Positions 55,858-64,000 of a DNA stretch of 64,000 bases are shown here, one piece after another. Under the pieces are notes generated by a model that saw nothing but the letters and a program-made list of their open reading frames with translations, was not told where the DNA came from and did no database searches. The DNA comes from an uncultured Clostridia bacterium. Lineage in GTDB: Bacteria > Bacillota > Clostridia > Oscillospirales > Oscillospiraceae. How positions within the stretch are numbered: position 1 is the first letter of the stretch; every line of letters starts with the position of its first letter. The position numbers were made by a program, and so were the translations under genes. The stretch spans positions 39,588-103,587 of the forward strand of contig CAMNQX010000006.1 of NCBI GenBank assembly GCA_946550725.1, given 5' to 3'.

Positions 55858-58800
55858 ATGAAAAAAGGTTCCAAACATCTGCTCAAGCGCACGTTATCTA
55901 TCATTTTAGCGTGTGTTATGGTGCTATCTCTGTTGCCGACGGTGGCGTTTGCCGCACGTTGGGACGAGGAAGTGGCGGAGATCCCCGCCGTGGACGAGAC
56001 GGAGGCCAAGCTAGCCGAGCTTCCGGCGGAGCCTTTCGAGGTGAACGCCGATCTTACGGCGGTCGGGCCGCGGACCTATTACGTCAGTCTCAGCGGCAAG
56101 GGCGGCTACAGCGGCCTGAGCGAGGCCGAGCCTCTGCCCGGTCTGGACGCGGTGCCGTGGGATCAGCTTCTGCCCGGCGACAGCGTGCTGCTGAAGAAGG
56201 GCGACACCTTCCCCGGCGCCATCCGCATGGTGGGCGTTCACGGCACCGACGCCGCCCCCATCACCATTGGCGCTTACGGCACGGGGAACGCCCCCGTCAT
56301 CGAGGCCCGGGGCCAGGGTATCTGGCTGCCGGAGACCGGAAATGATAACGGCGCGACCCCCGGCAAATATGTCTCCTCCGGTATTGCCCTCTATGACTGC
56401 TCTTATGTGACTGTAAGCGGCCTGACCATCGTCAATGTGCCTGACACCATGAAGACCAGCTTTACTTACGAGGATGGCACGGATTATTCCAGCGACAAAA
56501 TGGTTTATTCCGGGATCGGCGTAGCCGCCGACGGCGTTGGCACGTCTGAGGGCATTACCCTGGAAGGCATCACCGTCCGCGGCAACAGCGATTTGGTCGC
56601 GGTCAAGACGGATACGTCTTCCACCATAAGCACCTCCGGCGTGACCACTGGCGCGGCGGCGACCGCGCGCACCTATACCAACGCCAGCGGAACCTACTAT
56701 GTCAGTTCCCTAAACGGCAGCGACAGTAACAACGGTACCAGCCCGGATCAGGCGTTTTACAGCCTTCATAAGATCAACGAACTGAACCTCCAGCCGGGCG
56801 CAAAGGTGTACCTGGAATACGGTTCCGTTTTTGAGAACCAGTACCTCCATGTCAATGGCGGCGGCGCGGACGGCAACCCCGTCATCATCGACGCCTATGG
56901 CAAGGTGAGCAGCTCCAAGCCGGTCATCAACACCAACGGCGAGGGCGTTTGGTACCAGAACTATCGCAAAAACTTGGATAACGCCGGGCACCTGACCCAC
57001 GGCTATGTATCCTCCAGCATCCTTCTTTATGATGTTCCCTTCATCGAGGTCAAGAACATCGCCATGACCAACTTTGGCCGCTACGGCGAGACCCCGGGTG
57101 CGGACTTCGCCAACCTGGGTAGCTATGACGGCGGCACCGTCCCCGGCGAGACGGGCTACGGCGGCAGCGCCGGCGGCGCCGGCAACAAGATCGGTTGCTA
57201 CCAGTGGGGCGGCAAGATGAGCCGTACCGGCGTGGCAGGCGTGGCCCAGAATATGGGGACGGTCACCCACACCGTTCTTCAGAACCTGGACATTGAGAAT
57301 ATTTACGGCAACATTGTGTATAAGCACATGAACAACGGTGGTATCTACTTTACCGCCGCCAGGCCGTTAAACACGAACACCGGCATCGCCCGGTTCGACG
57401 ACATCGTGATCGAGGGCTGCTACCTCAAGCGGGTGAGCCGCTGGGGTATCGCCGCCGTCCATACCGCCTACTGGTATGAGCTAAGCCCCAATGGCCAGCA
57501 GGCCATTCCGGACGCCCGTTGCCAGCAGTACGGCGCGACCAACGTCTACATCGGCCACAACTATCTGGAAGAGGTGGGCGGCGACCCCATCACTGCCATG
57601 CACGCCTACGAGCCGTTTGTGGAGTATAACGTGGCCTACAACGGCGGTCGGGAAATGAGCAGCAGTGCTACCTCCAACGCCGTATATATCAACGGCACCT
57701 ATTTCCACGGCAACAGCGGCGACGTTTCTGCGGGTATTTGGCCCTGGAAGTGCAAGACCGCCCTGTTTGAGCACAACGAGTGCTATACCATGCTATATAG
57801 CCACCTAGGCGGCAACAACGACGCCCAGCCCTGGGATGCCGACTCCGGCGACAGCACCATTTACCAGTACAATTACAGCTCCGGCAACACCGGTGGCTGT
57901 ATCATGTTCTGCGGCGGCGACGCCTACAACACCGTATTCCGCTACAACATCAGCTATAAGGACGGCAAGCCTTGGGCTGAGTCCAATCCGCAGAACGGCG
58001 GCACCCGCCGGGGCATTCTGGACCCGTCCGGCAGCCGCAACGGACAGTTCACCAACAATACCTTCGTCATGGCGGAGGGTACGCCCGTCTACCACTACAC
58101 CTCGGGGAACCGCCATACAGTGCGGAACAATATCTTCTTTAACCTAGGCGCTGAGTATGCCCCTGAGGGCGGCTGGACCGCGGCCTCCGGCCTGGCGTTC
58201 AGCAAGAATATCTATGTGGGCTTTGCCCAGACCGGTACAGGCAGCTACACCACCAAGGACACAGACTACACCACCCTGACCAAGACCGACCTCTTTGCCG
58301 ATCCGACGTTCGCGGGTGCTCCCGAGGCACCTAAGACCACCAGCAAGAGTGGCGCGCGGATGGTGAACGGCGTGCGGGACTGGACCCACGACTGGGCCAG
58401 CGAGTTCGATATGTTCAAGATTGCCGATGGCAAAAAGGCCAACGTCGCCAACAAGGGCGCGGCCCATGACTATGACGGTCTCAACCAGGACAGCGACTTC
58501 GGTGTGCCCCGGGTGTCCAATGACACCGACTTCTACGGCAACGAGCTGGACGAAGTCCATGATATCGGCGCTTTTGACACACAGACGACCGATCCCGCCC
58601 CCACTCCCGGCAGCGACTGCGAGCTGATCTCCAGTCTCTATGAGATCCGCGGCACCAGCAGCACGGAGCTTCAGGTCCCCTACACCGCCAACAACCCCAC
58701 CTCGGTGGAGGAGTTCAAGAAAGGTCTCACCGTCTCCGACGGAGCCAGCGTGAAGGTGTACAGCGGGACTAACGAAGTTACTACCGGCAACGTTCTGGAG

Positions 58801-61800
58801 AACATGACCGTGAGGATCGTGGCGGCGAATGGTACCCAGAACCCCACCACCTATACGATCAAACAGAAAAACACCTATAACAGCTATGCGGACTGGATCG
58901 GCAACCACCAGGGAAATGCCTGGTTCTACCAGTATTGGGACGGCAGCAAGTTTGCCAACCACACCACATGGGACAGCCAGTGGAGCTGCTGGGGCGGCGC
59001 ACAGCCCAAATACCAGTCCGTGGAACGCAACCAGGCCTGCGGCAACATCAGCGCAGAGGGCGGCTCCGGCTTCACCTTCCGCGCCCCCGTGGGCGGCAAG
59101 GTCACCGTCCAGTACTATAACTACGCGAACGCCAATAGCCCCGTGGCGAACCAGATCCAGAAGCGGGCGCTTGGGAATAACGGCGGTAGCAATACGCTGA
59201 CGCATTCTATCCACGTTTACGTTAACGGGGTGGATCAGAGCGATAAGATCGTTACAGCCACCAAAAACACTAGCGCGCTCAACCAAAACGGTGCTGCCGT
59301 GACCACCACGGAGATGACCTTCACCGTGGACCAGGGTGACACCCTGTCCTTCATGGCGTATAACGCCGGGCCATTCACCAACAACGGCGGCAACAACGGT
59401 ATCTTCTTTAACCCCGTGATCACCTACGCCGACGAGGCCTATACCCCCAACCCTGACACCACCGCCCCCACCGTCCCCGGCGCGCTGGCTGTCACCAAGG
59501 TGACCCAGACCGGAGCCACCCTCACCTGGACCGCCTCCTCTGACAACCGGGGCGTGACGGGCTACAAGGTCAAGGTGGGCAGCGCCGCGGAAGAGACCGT
59601 GACCGCCCTGACCAAGACCCTCACCGGCCTTACCGCCGGCACGCAGTATACTGTCACCGTGAAGGCTGTTGACGAAGCGGGCAACGAATCTGCGGCTGCC
59701 ACCGCCAACTTTACCACCCTGACGGCTCCTGTGGTGGACACCGATCCCCCCGCCGCCCCCACCAACGGCGCGGTGAAGGGCACCCCCACCGCCACCACCG
59801 CCGCCCTCCAGTGGACCGCCTCCTCCTCCGACGACGTGGCGTGCTATGAGATCACCGTGGGCGGCGCCACCGAGACGGTCCGCAACATTACCCAGGTCAC
59901 CCTCACCGGGCTGACTGCGGCCACTCCCTATACCGCCAGCGTCAAGGCCGTGGACACCGCCGGGAACAAGTCCGGCGCGCTGGAGATCCCCTTCGCCACC
60001 GGCGCGGCGGATACTCAGGCCCCCAATGCCCCCACCGAAGTGGAGGTCCAGGGGATCACCAGCAGCCAGGCGACCCTCCGCTGGAGCCCCGCCACCGACA
60101 ACGTGGCCGTTACTGGCTACCGGGTCAAGCTGGGTGAAAGCGGCGAAGTGACTGACGTGGGCAACGTCCTGCAGTACGCCTTTACCGGGCTGACTCCCGC
60201 CACCGCCTACACGGCGTATCTTCAGGCATATGACGAGGCAAGGAATTACTCCGACTGGAAGCAGGTAGCGTTCACCACTCTGGGCAGTAGCGCTTGCGAA
60301 GTTCTCTCGACTCTCTTCGAGGTGCGCGGCAGCAACGCCGACCAGCTCCAGGTGCCCTACACCGCCAGCAATCCCATGACTGCAGCTGATCTTGCAGAGG
60401 CCTTTGAGGTGTCCGAGGGGGCCAGTGTGAAGATCTACCAGGCCGATGGCGCCACTGAGGTGACCAACGGAAATGTGACCGCAGGCATGAAAGTAAAAGT
60501 CGTGGCTCAGGACGGCACGATCAATGACACTGTTTACACCGTAGTCCAGAAAAACGCCTACGCCCACAAGGCGGACTTCGTAGCCGGCCAGCAGGGGAAC
60601 GTCTGGTTCCACCAGGCGCGTGACGCGGCGACCGACAAGCTGGTCAGCCTTACCAGCTTTGCCGGTGGTGATCAAGGTTGGTGGACCGGTAGTAACAACG
60701 CCTGCGCCGAATATAACGGCGCTGCTGACGACGATAGAAACGTCTCCGGTGGCAATCCCCAGCCCCAGAAGTTCGCGGGCTGCGGCTTCGTGTTCCGCTC
60801 TCCCGCCTCGGGCATGGTGGAGGTCAGCTTCCCCGAACAGCCCTCCTTCCGCTATCCCGACAAGGCCAGCGGCAACTCCTTTGACACCTTCGTGGTGGTC
60901 TATGTGAACGGCGTTATGGTCCAGGATCAGAAGACTCAGGTCCCGGATACTGGGAGTGCCTCCATCGACGATTTCCGGCTGACCCTCCGTCAGGGTGATA
61001 CGGTGGAGTTCATGGTCTTGAACGAGGGGGCCTTTACCTCCAACCACAACGCCAACAGCGGCGATGTGCTGTTCAACACCGCTGTTACCTACGTGGACGA
61101 GACCTACGTCCCCGGCCCCTCGTCCATCACCCTGGACCAGAGCGAGCTGACCCTCTACACCAACACCACCGAGACCGCCGAGCTGAAGCGCACCGCCCAG
61201 CTGACGGCCACCATCCTTCCCGCTGAAGCGGACCAGGCGGTCACCTGGACCTCCGGCAATACCGATGTCGTCACCGTCAGCGCCACCGGTCTCGTTACCG
61301 CCGTGGGCAACGGCGACACGTACATTCGCGCCACCGCCGCCGGCAGCCAGGGCGGGACGGTTACCACCACCTGCCAGGTCCACGTCCGCACCCGCATGGA
61401 GACCATCACCGTCAAGCAGGGTGGCACGGCTATCGGCAGCACTCCCATCAAGCTCTACACCAACGAGGGAGATAACACGCTGACCCACACCGTCACCCTC
61501 ACCGCCGACACCACCCCCGCCAACGTCTCCCACCCCGCGCTGAACTGGACCCGTCCTGACGGCGCGGCCGGGCGGCTGACCATCACCCGCAACAGCGACG
61601 GCAGCGCCACCCTGACCGCCACCACCAACGAGCTGAACGTGGGCGCGGTCACGGTGCAGGTGGCCTCCGCCGAGCACCCCGACGTGAAGACCAGCTTCAC
61701 CGTCCATGTGGTGCGGATGCTGAAGAATCCCGTCACCATCAGCGGTACGCCCAAATTCGGCGAGAAGCTGTCGGTGGATCTGAACCAGCTGTCCATGTCC

Positions 61801-64000
61801 GTCATCGGCAAGAACGCCCTGACCTACCAGTGGAAGCGGGACGGCGTTGCCATTGAAGGCGCCGAGGAGCAGGACTACATTCTGACCGAGGATGACATTG
61901 GCAAGGTCATCTCCGTGGAGGTTACCCCCGGCGCCGGCACCTACTATGAGGGCGTTCGCACCGCCGCCATTGAGGGGAAGGTAGCCAAGCAGGCCGGCCC
62001 CGCCGCCCCCGAGGGGCTGACTGCGGTACAGTGTGTCAGCGGCGACGACGGCCAGATCACCGGTCTGGACAGCACAAAGGCTTATGAGTATTCCGCCAAC
62101 GGCACGGACTGGACGCCTGTGGCGGAGAACGCCACAGAGATCACCGGTCTGGCTGCCGGAACTTACCATGTGCGCTTCGCCGCCACCGATACCCAGGAAG
62201 CTGGCGCGGCGGTGACCAAAACCATTCTGGCGGCCGATGCGACAGGCTACAATATCAGCTTCCATGTTGATCCCGCCGAGGGTGGCTCCATCGACGTGAA
62301 CAAAAACCCGGCGGTGGAGGATGACCAGATTACCATCACTGTGACGGCTAAGCCCGGCTACGTTCTGGTGACGGATTCCTTGAGCGTTACCTACACTGAC
62401 GAGGACCAGCAGGTGGCGGTGGAGGTCACGAACAATAACTTTACGATGCCTGCCGCAGATGTGATGATCTCCGCCGAGTTTGAGAAGGTGAAGCTCACCC
62501 TCACCCACGCTTTGGAGCACATCTCCTGCGACCAGGTGGGCGAACACGCCCACGAGGTGGAGTACGGTGATACTCCCACCATCAACCTCACCGCAGACGA
62601 GGGCTATACCATGCCCGCCAACATTACCATCGTCAACGCCGCGGGCAACGCCTTTACCGGCTACCGTTACAGCCACACTGTGGCTGAGCCGGACAAGGCC
62701 GCGATCATCTTCACCCAGCCTATTACGGAAAATCTGACCGTCCGCGGCACAGGCGCGGTCAAGACCTACGTGGTGAACTACACCCTGACCAATGGTTTGA
62801 GCGCTCCTGAGGAGCACGCGCCCCGTCAGGCCAACTACCGCGAGCTGTACGAGGGCACGCTGGTGGCCGCTGAGGGCTACGCCCTGCCCGAGACCATCGT
62901 GGTCACCGTGGGCCGCTCCCTGATCGGCGCTGAAAACTTCAGCTATAACCAGGAGACCGGCCTGGTCCGTATCATTGTGGGTCAGATCAACGGCAACGTG
63001 GTCATCACCGCCTCCGGCGTGAAGAGCAGCGGGAGCGTAGTCTCTGTCACCGGCGTGGACCTGAACCTCCATCGGACCAATCTGACGGTGGGCGGCTCCG
63101 TCGCCCTTGTTCCCACCATTACCCCCGAGAACGCCACCAACCAGGCAGTGGTTTGGGCCACCAGTGACGAGACCATCGCCACTGTGGATGAGAACGGCGT
63201 GGTCACCGCTGTGGCGGAAGGGACGGCGGCCATCACAGTCATGACGGTGGACGGCCGCCATACCGCCGTCTGCACGATCACTGTGACCAAGGCTGGTGGC
63301 GGAAGCACCGGCGGAGGCTCCGCACCCTCTGAGACCACCAAGACCGAGACCCGGGAGGATGGCTCCAAAGTGACCACCGTCACCAAGCCGGACGGCACCG
63401 TCACCGAAACCGTGGAGCAGCCTGACGGAACCAAGTCCGAGACCATCACCGCCAAGGACGGAGCCGTGACCATCACCGTCACCGGCAAGGACAGCGAAGA
63501 GCTTGCAAAAGTCGAGCTTCCGGCTACCATTCCCGCCCCCGAGACCCGCTTTGACGACGTTCCCGAGGGCCACTGGGCGGATAAGGCCATCCATAACGCG
63601 GCCGCCCTGGAGCTGGTGAAGGGCGTTGGAAACAACAAGTTCGACATGGTCGCCCCCATGAGCCGCGGCTCTCTGGCAACGGTGCTCCACCGCCTGTCCC
63701 AGGGCAAGACGGACTACGAAACCACCTTCCAGGACGTGGCTGAGGGCAAGTTCTACACCGAAGGCGTGGCCTGGGCCGCGAAGGCCGGTGTTGTTACCGG
63801 CTACACCGCCGACATCTTTGCCCCCGAAGACGTGATCACCCGGGAGCAGCTGGCGGTGATGCTGGCGCGGTACGCCAAGCTCATCGGCATGGACACCAAA
63901 GCGGACGCGAAGTCTCTTGACCAGTTCGCCGACGGCAAGAACACTGGCAGCTGGGCCGTGGACGGCGTGGCCTGGTGCGTAAACAAGGGCATCCTTCAGG
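55858..64000 (+). CDS. Giant SLH-anchored beta-helix protein, candidate glycosidase (partial)
   Basis: The reading frame stays open to the window end (at least 2714 residues). Signal peptide 1-32 (KRTLSIILACVMVLSLLPTVAFAA). A right-handed beta-helix fills about 70-905: two successive entry segments (TYYVSLSGKGGY near 74 and TYYVSSLNGSDSNNGTSPDQ near 281), then many short turns such as YIGHNYLEEVGGD and FEHNECYTM. Then: a novel module (about 916-1200), three FN3 (about 1200-1480), a second copy of the module (about 1480-1755), Big_2-like and other Ig-like domains, the shared linker, and SLH domains from about 2565. In this context a GH136-type lacto-N-biosidase or GH110-type alpha-galactosidase, both beta-helices, are candidates; I cannot confirm either, and a polysaccharide lyase is possible. 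ATG after AAGGAGG. Confidence 0.82.
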   Translation, partial: MKKGSKHLLKRTLSIILACVMVLSLLPTVAFAARWDEEVAEIPAVDETEAKLAELPAEPFEVNADLTAVGPRTYYVSLSGKGGYSGLSEAEPLPGLDAVPWDQLLPGDSVLLKKGDTFPGAIRMVGVHGTDAAPITIGAYGTGNAPVIEARGQGIWLPETGNDNGATPGKYVSSGIALYDCSYVTVSGLTIVNVPDTMKTSFTYEDGTDYSSDKMVYSGIGVAADGVGTSEGITLEGITVRGNSDLVAVKTDTSSTISTSGVTTGAAATARTYTNASGTYYVSSLNGSDSNNGTSPDQAFYSLHKINELNLQPGAKVYLEYGSVFENQYLHVNGGGADGNPVIIDAYGKVSSSKPVINTNGEGVWYQNYRKNLDNAGHLTHGYVSSSILLYDVPFIEVKNIAMTNFGRYGETPGADFANLGSYDGGTVPGETGYGGSAGGAGNKIGCYQWGGKMSRTGVAGVAQNMGTVTHTVLQNLDIENIYGNIVYKHMNNGGIYFTAARPLNTNTGIARFDDIVIEGCYLKRVSRWGIAAVHTAYWYELSPNGQQAIPDARCQQYGATNVYIGHNYLEEVGGDPITAMHAYEPFVEYNVAYNGGREMSSSATSNAVYINGTYFHGNSGDVSAGIWPWKCKTALFEHNECYTMLYSHLGGNNDAQPWDADSGDSTIYQYNYSSGNTGGCIMFCGGDAYNTVFRYNISYKDGKPWAESNPQNGGTRRGILDPSGSRNGQFTNNTFVMAEGTPVYHYTSGNRHTVRNNIFFNLGAEYAPEGGWTAASGLAFSKNIYVGFAQTGTGSYTTKDTDYTTLTKTDLFADPTFAGAPEAPKTTSKSGARMVNGVRDWTHDWASEFDMFKIADGKKANVANKGAAHDYDGLNQDSDFGVPRVSNDTDFYGNELDEVHDIGAFDTQTTDPAPTPGSDCELISSLYEIRGTSSTELQVPYTANNPTSVEEFKKGLTVSDGASVKVYSGTNEVTTGNVLENMTVRIVAANGTQNPTTYTIKQKNTYNSYADWIGNHQGNAWFYQYWDGSKFANHTTWDSQWSCWGGAQPKYQSVERNQACGNISAEGGSGFTFRAPVGGKVTVQYYNYANANSPVANQIQKRALGNNGGSNTLTHSIHVYVNGVDQSDKIVTATKNTSALNQNGAAVTTTEMTFTVDQGDTLSFMAYNAGPFTNNGGNNGIFFNPVITYADEAYTPNPDTTAPTVPGALAVTKVTQTGATLTWTASSDNRGVTGYKVKVGSAAEETVTALTKTLTGLTAGTQYTVTVKAVDEAGNESAAATANFTTLTAPVVDTDPPAAPTNGAVKGTPTATTAALQWTASSSDDVACYEITVGGATETVRNITQVTLTGLTAATPYTASVKAVDTAGNKSGALEIPFATGAADTQAPNAPTEVEVQGITSSQATLRWSPATDNVAVTGYRVKLGESGEVTDVGNVLQYAFTGLTPATAYTAYLQAYDEARNYSDWKQVAFTTLGSSACEVLSTLFEVRGSNADQLQVPYTASNPMTAADLAEAFEVSEGASVKIYQADGATEVTNGNVTAGMKVKVVAQDGTINDTVYTVVQKNAYAHKADFVAGQQGNVWFHQARDAATDKLVSLTSFAGGDQGWWTGSNNACAEYNGAADDDRNVSGGNPQPQKFAGCGFVFRSPASGMVEVSFPEQPSFRYPDKASGNSFDTFVVVYVNGVMVQDQKTQVPDTGSASIDDFRLTLRQGDTVEFMVLNEGAFTSNHNANSGDVLFNTAVTYVDETYVPGPSSITLDQSELTLYTNTTETAELKRTAQLTATILPAEADQAVTWTSGNTDVVTVSATGLVTAVGNGDTYIRATAAGSQGGTVTTTCQVHVRTRMETITVKQGGTAIGSTPIKLYTNEGDNTLTHTVTLTADTTPANVSHPALNWTRPDGAAGRLTITRNSDGSATLTATTNELNVGAVTVQVASAEHPDVKTSFTVHVVRMLKNPVTISGTPKFGEKLSVDLNQLSMSVIGKNALTYQWKRDGVAIEGAEEQDYILTEDDIGKVISVEVTPGAGTYYEGVRTAAIEGKVAKQAGPAAPEGLTAVQCVSGDDGQITGLDSTKAYEYSANGTDWTPVAENATEITGLAAGTYHVRFAATDTQEAGAAVTKTILAADATGYNISFHVDPAEGGSIDVNKNPAVEDDQITITVTAKPGYVLVTDSLSVTYTDEDQQVAVEVTNNNFTMPAADVMISAEFEKVKLTLTHALEHISCDQVGEHAHEVEYGDTPTINLTADEGYTMPANITIVNAAGNAFTGYRYSHTVAEPDKAAIIFTQPITENLTVRGTGAVKTYVVNYTLTNGLSAPEEHAPRQANYRELYEGTLVAAEGYALPETIVVTVGRSLIGAENFSYNQETGLVRIIVGQINGNVVITASGVKSSGSVVSVTGVDLNLHRTNLTVGGSVALVPTITPENATNQAVVWATSDETIATVDENGVVTAVAEGTAAITVMTVDGRHTAVCTITVTKAGGGSTGGGSAPSETTKTETREDGSKVTTVTKPDGTVTETVEQPDGTKSETITAKDGAVTITVTGKDSEELAKVELPATIPAPETRFDDVPEGHWADKAIHNAAALELVKGVGNNKFDMVAPMSRGSLATVLHRLSQGKTDYETTFQDVAEGKFYTEGVAWAAKAGVVTGYTADIFAPEDVITREQLAVMLARYAKLIGMDTKADAKSLDQFADGKNTGSWAVDGVAWCVNKGILQ
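63304..64000 (+). repeat. SLH anchoring cassette, copy 3 (cut by window end)
   Basis: Same module as at 28224 and 54921. It shares the [10 protein letters not shown] hinge with copy 1 but is base-identical to copy 2 at 63526-63899. After 63900 it differs from both (Lys-Ser-Leu-Asp in place of Lys-Ala-Leu-Glu), then shares VNKGIL with copy 1. Confidence 0.95.

Noticed and set aside
55858..64000. Possible frameshift or pseudogene because no complete frame is found for the third giant gene.
   Set aside because: Translating from ATG 55858 gives an uninterrupted frame to the last base. It merely lacks its stop because the window ends inside the SLH domains.

Overview
The window looks like a chromosomal segment of a spore-forming, high-GC member of the Clostridia, most likely an Oscillospiraceae gut bacterium of the Flavonifractor/Pseudoflavonifractor/Lawsonibacter kind. 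The reasons are sporulation genes (spoIIR, spmA, spmB), Gram-positive promoters and Shine-Dalgarno sites, S-layer-homology (SLH) surface proteins, and enzymes for mucin or milk-oligosaccharide sugars. No rRNA, tRNA, CRISPR array, IS element or phage gene was seen.

Layout. (1) 1-6860: translation and transcription core: secE-nusG-rplK-rplA, a low-GC orphan gene, an L10 leader with rplJ-rplL, greA, lysS, and a nucleoside phosphorylase. (2) 7093-20001: a lacto-N-biose/galacto-N-biose (LNB/GNB) use locus: ROK-family kinase, galE, sugar nucleotidyltransferase, N-acetylhexosamine 1-kinase, an ABC ATPase behind an unusual uORF-bearing leader, an AraC regulator on the minus strand, a sugar-binding lipoprotein, two permeases, a 63-residue membrane protein and a GH112 phosphorylase. 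(3) 20241-29018: a 2925-residue secreted GH95 alpha-fucosidase with many Ig-like modules and three SLH domains. (4) 29087-46935: mostly housekeeping: AGCS symporter, KtrB/KtrA potassium uptake, a SpoU-type methyltransferase, dprA, topA, trmFO, plsX, acpP, rnc, spmAB, an AbrB regulator, rsmI, an Lrp regulator with its aminotransferase, thrH, ispE and spoIIR. (5) 47154-64000: two more giant SLH proteins, a 2840-residue GH101 endo-alpha-N-acetylgalactosaminidase and a beta-helix protein that runs off the window end.

How it fits together (inference from known family activities). On the surface the GH95 enzyme would remove alpha-1,2-fucose caps, GH101 would release Gal-beta-1,3-GalNAc from mucin O-glycans, and the beta-helix enzyme may release a further disaccharide (a GH136-like lacto-N-biosidase is one candidate). 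The ABC system would import the disaccharide. GH112 would split it with phosphate into galactose 1-phosphate and GlcNAc or GalNAc. The N-acetylhexosamine 1-kinase, the nucleotidyltransferase and GalE would pass both halves into nucleotide sugars. The nucleotidyltransferase seems to replace the GalT-type LnpC of bifidobacteria.

The strongest unusual signal is a shared 3-prime cassette in all three giant genes. It codes a Thr/Val/Glu-rich linker plus three SLH domains and, in the two complete copies, continues past the stop codon into the same terminator. The copies form a mosaic: copies 2 and 3 match base for base over about 374 nt, while copies 1 and 2 are near-identical over the last 320 nt. 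This suggests gene conversion or cassette exchange that keeps one anchoring module in use for different glycosidases.
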